This document shows, one piece after another, positions 59,179 to 64,000 of a stretch of DNA of 64,000 bases (positions are counted from its first letter, which is position 1; every line of letters starts with the position of its first letter). The notes beneath the pieces are model-generated. The model did no database searches, was not told the DNA's origin, and was given only the letters and a program-made list of their open reading frames with translations. The stretch is from an uncultured Cedecea sp. Its GTDB lineage: Bacteria > Pseudomonadota > Gammaproteobacteria > Enterobacterales > Enterobacteriaceae. Both the position numbers and the translations under genes were made by a program. The stretch covers positions 496,001 to 560,000 of the forward strand of contig NZ_CANMLV010000001.1 in NCBI RefSeq assembly GCF_947498825.1, given 5' to 3'.

Positions 59179-59955
59179 ATGTTTTTCGTGCTAAAAAAAG
59201 TCGTTGGTGGCCTGCTACAACCTCTGCCTTTGCTATTGTTACTGATGGGTCTGGCTATTATTTTGCTCTGGTTTACCCGCTGGCAAAAGACAGGCAAGGG
59301 TCTGCTTACCTTCAGCTGGCTAATATTATTGCTGTTAAGCCTGCAACCTGTTGCGGACAGATTACTGAAACCTATCGAAGATACCTATCAGACAAGGCTG
59401 CAAAATGATGGGGTTGATTATATCGTGGTTCTGGGCGGAGGCTATACCTGGAACCCAGATTGGGCACCAAGCTCAAATCTGTTTGCCAATAATCTACCGC
59501 GAGTTACTGAAGCTGTCAGACTGTGGCAAACACGCCCGGAAGCAAAATTAATTTTTACCGGTGCTGCGGCTATCGGCAATAACGTCACCACTGCGGACGC
59601 CGGTGCGCGGGTTGCTGAAAGTCTGGGTGTACCGCGAACGCATATTATCACCCTCGACATGGCCCGGGATACCGAAGAAGAAGCGCAGGCCGTCTCAACT
59701 ATCGTCGGACAACAGCCTTTTATTCTGCTGACTTCAGCTTCACACCTGCCACGTGCAATGATTTTCTTTAACCAGGCAGGCATGTATCCTCTTCCGGCCC
59801 CGGCTAATCAGCTGGCTATCACTTCCCCGCTGAATCCCTGGGAAAGAGCATTCCCCTCACCCACCTGGCTGATGCACAGCCATAGCGCGGTTTATGAAAC
59901 GCTGGGGAGAATGTGGCAGGCACTGCGCGCGCCAAAAGAGACAGCAGAAAATTGA
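59179..59955 (+). CDS. elyC: Envelope biogenesis factor ElyC (YcbC)
   Basis: The 258-residue protein has two N-terminal membrane helices (about residues 10-30 and 37-57) and a periplasmic DUF218 domain with YIVVLGGGYTWNPDW, KLIFTGAAA and LLTSASHLPRAM. ElyC supports peptidoglycan synthesis at low temperature through lipid carrier metabolism. It is divergent from cmoM, as in E. coli, and ends at a strong terminator. Confidence 0.94.
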   Translation: MFFVLKKVVGGLLQPLPLLLLLMGLAIILLWFTRWQKTGKGLLTFSWLILLLLSLQPVADRLLKPIEDTYQTRLQNDGVDYIVVLGGGYTWNPDWAPSSNLFANNLPRVTEAVRLWQTRPEAKLIFTGAAAIGNNVTTADAGARVAESLGVPRTHIITLDMARDTEEEAQAVSTIVGQQPFILLTSASHLPRAMIFFNQAGMYPLPAPANQLAITSPLNPWERAFPSPTWLMHSHSAVYETLGRMWQALRAPKETAEN

Positions 59956-60025
59956 CATCCTCTCCGCCCTGAATGAACTGACCCGATAAATAACGATATT
60001 AAGATGCTGGAGAAGTATAAACGAT

Positions 60026-60060
60026 AAACCAGACACGCCGCGGTTTGGGTGTCTGGTTTT
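60026..60060. terminator. Terminator between elyC and kdsB
   Basis: AAACCAGACAC pairs with GTGTCTGGTTT around a 12-nt GC-rich loop and is followed by T residues; the A-rich left flank allows use by convergent kdsB. Confidence 0.88.
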
Positions 60061-60078
60061 GGCTGTGAAAACGTTAAA

Positions 60079-60828
60079 TCACTGAATCATACTTAAACGC
60101 ACGCGTTCTAAATCTTCCGGGGTATCAACGCCCACCCCCGGAACTTCTTTTGCAACCGCAACATGGATTTTTTCACCGTGCCACAATACCCGCAGTTGCT
60201 CGAGCATTTCTATCTGTTCCAGCGGGCTGGCGGACCAACTGACATAACGGCGGATAAATCCAGCCCGGTAACCGTAAATACCAATATGGCGTAAAAAGTG
60301 CGAGCCAATTTGTTCGCGGCTGTGCATAAAACGCTCACGATCCCAGGGAATTGTCGCACGGGAAAAATAGAGCGCATACCCCTGAGCGTCCATCACCACT
60401 TTTACGGCATTAGGGTTAAATGCCTCTTCAGCTGTCGTGATAGGTACAGCCAGGGTCGCCATACCGGCCTCACTGGCAGCAACATTATCGGCAACCTGCT
60501 TAATAATCACAGGCGGGATCATCGGCTCATCCCCCTGTACATTGACAATCACCTGATCATCGCTGAAGGCACATTTTTCAATGACTTCCGCCAGCCGCTC
60601 CGTACCCGACTGATGATCGGGGCTGGTCAGGCAAACTTCTCCGCCCGCCGCTTCGACTGCATGGGCGACATCAATATTATCAGTGGCAACAATAATTCTG
60701 TCAGCGCCTGACTCACGAGCCCGTTCCAGCACATGGACAATCATTGGCTTGCCGTTGATATCCTTTAGCGGTTTGCCTGGCAAACGCGTTGAGGCGAAGC
60801 GAGCGGGAATAATCGCGACAAAACTCAT
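60079..60828 (-). CDS. kdsB: CMP-KDO synthetase KdsB
   Basis: The 249-residue cytidylyltransferase has the nucleotide-binding N-terminus [18 protein letters not shown], and [11 protein letters not shown] with metal-binding Asp, and [13 protein letters not shown]. It activates KDO with CTP for lipopolysaccharide inner core synthesis. Its ATG overlaps the ycaR stop as ATGA, and it is the last gene of the msbA-lpxK-ycaQ-ycaR-kdsB series. Confidence 0.97.
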   Translation of the reverse strand: MSFVAIIPARFASTRLPGKPLKDINGKPMIVHVLERARESGADRIIVATDNIDVAHAVEAAGGEVCLTSPDHQSGTERLAEVIEKCAFSDDQVIVNVQGDEPMIPPVIIKQVADNVAASEAGMATLAVPITTAEEAFNPNAVKVVMDAQGYALYFSRATIPWDRERFMHSREQIGSHFLRHIGIYGYRAGFIRRYVSWSASPLEQIEMLEQLRVLWHGEKIHVAVAKEVPGVGVDTPEDLERVRLSMIQ

Positions 60829-61007
60829 GGGTGGATCTCGTCAGAAGTTAACGTCCGTGCTTCGTTTTCCAGTAATACCGGAATACCGTCGCGGATCGGG
60901 AAAGCCAGACCATCAGGCTTACAAATAAGCTCTTGTTTATCGTGGCTAAAATGGAGCTTCCCATTGCACACAGGGCAAGCGATGATTTCAAGTAAACGAC
61001 TTTCCAT
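60825..61007 (-). CDS. ycaR: Trm112-like zinc-ribbon protein YcaR
   Basis: The 60-residue protein from the ATG at 61007 (CAGGAG upstream) matches E. coli YcaR in length. It begins [18 protein letters not shown] with a CPVC knuckle and continues [20 protein letters not shown], the UPF0434/Trm112 fold. Function is not established in bacteria. The start at 61052 is rejected on length and spacing. Confidence 0.94.
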   Translation of the reverse strand: MESRLLEIIACPVCNGKLHFSHDKQELICKPDGLAFPIRDGIPVLLENEARTLTSDEIHP

Positions 61008-61107
61008 AACAACTCCTGGAGGTATTCTTACAATACCCATAAATATACCCAAATAACTCGAATTTCTGGTGAAGAGAATTCTAAAATGGCGCTAAGTATG
61101 ACCGGTA

Positions 61108-62340
61108 TCACTCTCTTTGAGTGATTTCCCAGCCCAGCCCCCAAACCTCTCTGAAGGTAGCAGGGGCTCCACTCAGACGAACAGATGAAGCGGATTGCCA
61201 CTGAGCAAATTCCGTCAGTGCAGCTTGTAATCCCGTCAATAGGCCTGCAGTTACCTTTATTCCTTCTTCAGAATAAAGATTAATGATTTCCAGCTCACCT
61301 TGCTTGCGATGCATTTTGGCATCTATTCTGCCAACCAGTTGACCTTTATGCAGTAAGGGCAACACAAAGTAGCCGTATTTGCGTTTTTCGGCTGGGGTGT
61401 AACATTCAAGCCGATAGGAAAAATTAAACAATGCCTCGGCTCTACGCCTGTCCCAGACCACAGGATCAAAGGGCGACAGTACTGTGCTATGCGTTGCCTT
61501 TAACTTATTGTTCCGGGCTTTTTCAAGTAAAGTATAGGCACTATGGTGCACCAGCATAGTGCCCAGAGAATCCACCTCAATCTGGCGTAATCGGTCAGAA
61601 TCAAGTTCCGTCATAATCCAGGATTTTAAGGGGATATTCTTCAGACGATAGTAATCAGCCAGCCATTCCGGGCGAAAAATGCCTAAACTGCGGGCACTGT
61701 TATCCAACATAAGCCGTTCAGCCTGTTGTTGTTCCAAGCCATGCAAAGCGTCATCCCACTCCGGCATGACACGTTCAGTCAAGTCATAGACTCGCTGAAA
61801 ATTGCGTCGTTCAATGACCATCAGCTTGCCAGCGGTAAACAAACCTTCGAGATGCTTTTTTTGTGGCTTCCATGACCACCAGCCGCTGGCACCTTTGCTT
61901 TGTGCGCTAAAATCAGCAGAGCGTACAGGCCCGTACTGCTCAATATGTTTTAGTAGTTGTTCAATATCAGCAGCATGTTGCTGCATCCATTCAGGTCGGT
62001 ACTTCCACCCCATGTTGTCCGGATTCAGCATCCGGTGACGTATCAGCTTAAAATCTTGCCTGGGTAAAAAGCAGGCCTCATGCGCCCAGTATTCAATCAG
62101 ATCCCCCTTGGCCAGAGCCTGATTCAGTAATTCTGGCGGGTAGCATCCGAGACGGCTAAATAGCACCAGGTAGGGACTGCGGGCAACAATATTAATGGTA
62201 TCGATTTGCAGTAATGACATGCGTGAAATGGTGTCATTGATGGCCTGATGATCAACCGACAAACGAGGTTTATACAGTAATCCTTGAGCAGCAAGATGTA
62301 TATTTCGGGCCGCTTGAAGCGAAATATTTAAAATAGTCAT
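61108..62340 (-). CDS. ycaQ: Interstrand cross-link DNA glycosylase YcaQ
   Basis: The 410-residue HTH_42-family protein matches E. coli YcaQ in length. The catalytic QxD motif is seen as LLQIDTINIV near residue 45, with winged-helix repeats and a C-terminal beta region. YcaQ removes N7-alkylated bases and unhooks DNA interstrand cross-links. It lies between lpxK and ycaR on the same strand. Confidence 0.93.
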   Translation of the reverse strand: MTILNISLQAARNIHLAAQGLLYKPRLSVDHQAINDTISRMSLLQIDTINIVARSPYLVLFSRLGCYPPELLNQALAKGDLIEYWAHEACFLPRQDFKLIRHRMLNPDNMGWKYRPEWMQQHAADIEQLLKHIEQYGPVRSADFSAQSKGASGWWSWKPQKKHLEGLFTAGKLMVIERRNFQRVYDLTERVMPEWDDALHGLEQQQAERLMLDNSARSLGIFRPEWLADYYRLKNIPLKSWIMTELDSDRLRQIEVDSLGTMLVHHSAYTLLEKARNNKLKATHSTVLSPFDPVVWDRRRAEALFNFSYRLECYTPAEKRKYGYFVLPLLHKGQLVGRIDAKMHRKQGELEIINLYSEEGIKVTAGLLTGLQAALTEFAQWQSASSVRLSGAPATFREVWGLGWEITQRE

Positions 62341-62385
62341 CTGCGGCTTCCTGTCATTAACGAACGACGCTACGTGGCATAAACG

Positions 62386-63369
62386 TTACTTGACCAACTT
62401 AACCAGTGAATCGAGCAGAACCGTGGCAGCAGGAGAGTCAAGATGAGCATCAACCGGTAAATACCACCAGTCAGACTCTGTCCCTGCATATCTGCGATAT
62501 TTGACCGCGTCTTTTTCTGTCATCAGTAATGTCTGGCCGGGCTGGGTGAGAGCATTAATCTCTCTCTCTCCTAATGCCTGATGATCGGTCAGTGCCACCG
62601 TTTTTACGGGTACAACACCGGCACTGACAAGAGTATTAAAAAAACGAGGCGGATGCCCGATACCGGCCATCGCCACCACATTAGAGAGTTGTTGCAGTGG
62701 CAGACGCCTGCCACTATTGAGATGAACCACCTCACCCGGAATAAGCTGCATCGCTATTTCATGAGCGCCTGCGGTTCCGCCATTAACAATCACAGCATCA
62801 ACCGTATCAAGGCGTGCTGCTCGCTCCCGCATCGGTCCCGCAGGCAACCACCAGCCATTGCCAAAACGCCGAACGCCATCCACCACCACAATTTCTTTAT
62901 CCCTCGCCAGGGCATAGTGCTGTAAGCCGTCGTCTGTAATAATAATTTGCGGTGATGTGGATACGAGTAATGCCTGAACAGCCGCGCTGCGTTTTGGAGC
63001 CACCGCGACACTGGCTCCGGTACGTTGGTAAATAAGTACCGGTTCATCTCCTGCTTCTGCCGTTGAAGTATCAGAAGTCAGTATTAAGGGATACGAGGCG
63101 GCTTTTCCACCATAACCCCGTGACACTACTCCAACTTTGATACCACGCTGCTGTAACTGCTCCACCAGCCAAATAACTACAGGCGTTTTACCATTGCCGC
63201 CAGCGGTAAGATTTCCTACCACGACCACTGGAACCGGTGCCCGCCAAGACTTGCGCAGCCCCAGTTTATAAGACAGGCGAATGGCGACACTAACAAGACC
63301 GTAAAGCCAGGAAAAGGGAAGCAACAGCAAATAGAGCCACGACTTCCCCGACCAGATACGTTCAATCAT
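62386..63369 (-). CDS. lpxK: Tetraacyldisaccharide 4'-kinase LpxK
   Basis: The 327-residue protein has an N-terminal hydrophobic helix (about residues 10-30) that seats it on the inner membrane, and the P-loop [20 protein letters not shown] near residues 49-68, followed by VVSRGYGGK and the DDGLQH motif. It adds the 4' phosphate to the lipid A precursor. Its ATG overlaps the msbA stop by 4 bp, coupling lipid A synthesis to its export. Confidence 0.97.
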   Translation of the reverse strand: MIERIWSGKSWLYLLLLPFSWLYGLVSVAIRLSYKLGLRKSWRAPVPVVVVGNLTAGGNGKTPVVIWLVEQLQQRGIKVGVVSRGYGGKAASYPLILTSDTSTAEAGDEPVLIYQRTGASVAVAPKRSAAVQALLVSTSPQIIITDDGLQHYALARDKEIVVVDGVRRFGNGWWLPAGPMRERAARLDTVDAVIVNGGTAGAHEIAMQLIPGEVVHLNSGRRLPLQQLSNVVAMAGIGHPPRFFNTLVSAGVVPVKTVALTDHQALGEREINALTQPGQTLLMTEKDAVKYRRYAGTESDWWYLPVDAHLDSPAATVLLDSLVKLVK

Positions 63370-64000
63370 GCGCCAAACTGCATTTTATGAAGCTGGGCAT
63401 AAATACCAGCTTGTTCCAGTAACTCATGATGAGAGCCACGCTCAACAATACAACCATCTTCCACCACCACAATTTCGTCGGCTTTCTCGATAGTCGACAA
63501 GCGGTGAGCAATCACCAGGGAGGTACGGTTTTTTTGCAGCTCATCTAACGCAGCCTGGATAGCACGCTCAGATTCGGTATCCAGTGCCGAGGTCGCTTCG
63601 TCGAGAATAAGGATTGGGCTATCACGTAATAAAGCGCGAGCAATGGCAATACGCTGCCGCTGTCCGCCTGAAAGCATGACACCATTTTCCCCTATCACGG
63701 TATCGAGTCCTTTTTCCATCTTATTGATAAAGTCCATCGCATGTGCCATGCGTGCGGCTTTTTCAATATCTTCCCGTGAATACTGCTCAGTACGGGCATA
63801 GGCGATATTATTGGCGATAGTGTCATTGAACAAATAAACATGCTGAGAAACCAATGCCACCTGATTACGCAGTGAAGCCAGCGTGTAATCATGGACTTTA
63901 TGCCCATCGATCAGGATCTCACCCTGTTGGGCATCGTAGAAACGCGTAATAAGACTGGCGATGGTTGATTTTCCTGAGCCAGAACGCCCTACCAGAGCAA
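63366..64000 (-). CDS. msbA: Lipid A export ATP-binding/permease MsbA (3' part)
   Basis: The window holds the C-terminal ~210 residues; the 5' part lies beyond the right edge. The ATPase domain is visible: Walker [10 protein letters not shown] at the very edge, the Q-loop region [10 protein letters not shown], the ABC signature LSGGQRQR, Walker [14 protein letters not shown] and the switch His in VIAHRLSTI. The downstream lpxK overlap and sequence identify it as MsbA, which flips lipid A-core across the inner membrane. Confidence 0.96.
   Translation of the reverse strand, partial: ALVGRSGSGKSTIASLITRFYDAQQGEILIDGHKVHDYTLASLRNQVALVSQHVYLFNDTIANNIAYARTEQYSREDIEKAARMAHAMDFINKMEKGLDTVIGENGVMLSGGQRQRIAIARALLRDSPILILDEATSALDTESERAIQAALDELQKNRTSLVIAHRLSTIEKADEIVVVEDGCIVERGSHHELLEQAGIYAQLHKMQFGA

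Overview
The window is a chromosomal segment of a member of the Enterobacterales. The gene order from a serT-type tRNA through yccA, tusE, rlmI, hspQ, mgsA, helD, yccS, sulA, ompA, matP, lonH, fabA, rmf, pqi, uup, rlmL, zapC, pyrD, pepN, pncB, asnS, ompF, aspC, ldtD, mukFEB, kdsB and lpxK to msbA is the well-known Escherichia coli 21-22 minute order, here mostly inverted. Protein lengths and catalytic residues match the E. coli proteins closely. Genus cannot be fixed from this sequence alone; a relative of Enterobacteriaceae/Erwiniaceae is a reasonable guess.

Layout. Bases 1-2857 hold the proximal part of a minus-strand operon: a ketoacyl synthase III, an NAD(P)-dependent epimerase/reductase, a metallo-beta-lactamase-fold hydrolase and the first 12 codons of a fourth gene. 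Bases 2858-5070 are a patchwork: a C-terminal coding remnant, a YhfL-like small lipoprotein, a small hypothetical gene and a decayed group II intron sitting directly after the terminator of a tandem pair of tRNA-Ser genes. From 5750 to 45137 the window is almost all core genes. Compared with E. coli, yccT is absent between yccU and mgsA, and ssuADCB are absent, leaving ssuE next to pepN. Between ldtD and mukB (45405-51733) lies an accessory block: a five-gene minus-strand operon (BMP-type binding protein, ABC ATPase, two permeases, TetR regulator) divergent from a RutB-like cysteine hydrolase, with two copies of a palindromic operator in the shared promoter region. From 51798 to the end the core order resumes with mukB, mukE, mukF, cmoM, elyC, kdsB, ycaR, ycaQ, lpxK and the 3' part of msbA.

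How the genes work together. Several envelope modules are present: OmpA and OmpF porins, the PqiABC lipid-transport complex, LdtD and MepK (3-3 peptidoglycan cross-links), ElyC, and KdsB, LpxK and MsbA for lipopolysaccharide. Chromosome organisation and division are covered by MukBEF, MatP, SulA and ZapC. Translation and RNA modification are covered by RlmI, RlmL, TusE, CmoM, Rmf and AsnS. Regulatory sites readable in the sequence include a LexA box before sulA, adjacent FadR and FabR sites before fabA, the conserved ompF leader that pairs with MicF, and paired operators for the accessory TetR regulator.

The parts most likely to hold undescribed biology are the truncated ketoacyl synthase operon, the TetR/BMP transporter/hydrolase block, and a possible structured RNA with its own terminator upstream of pyrD.
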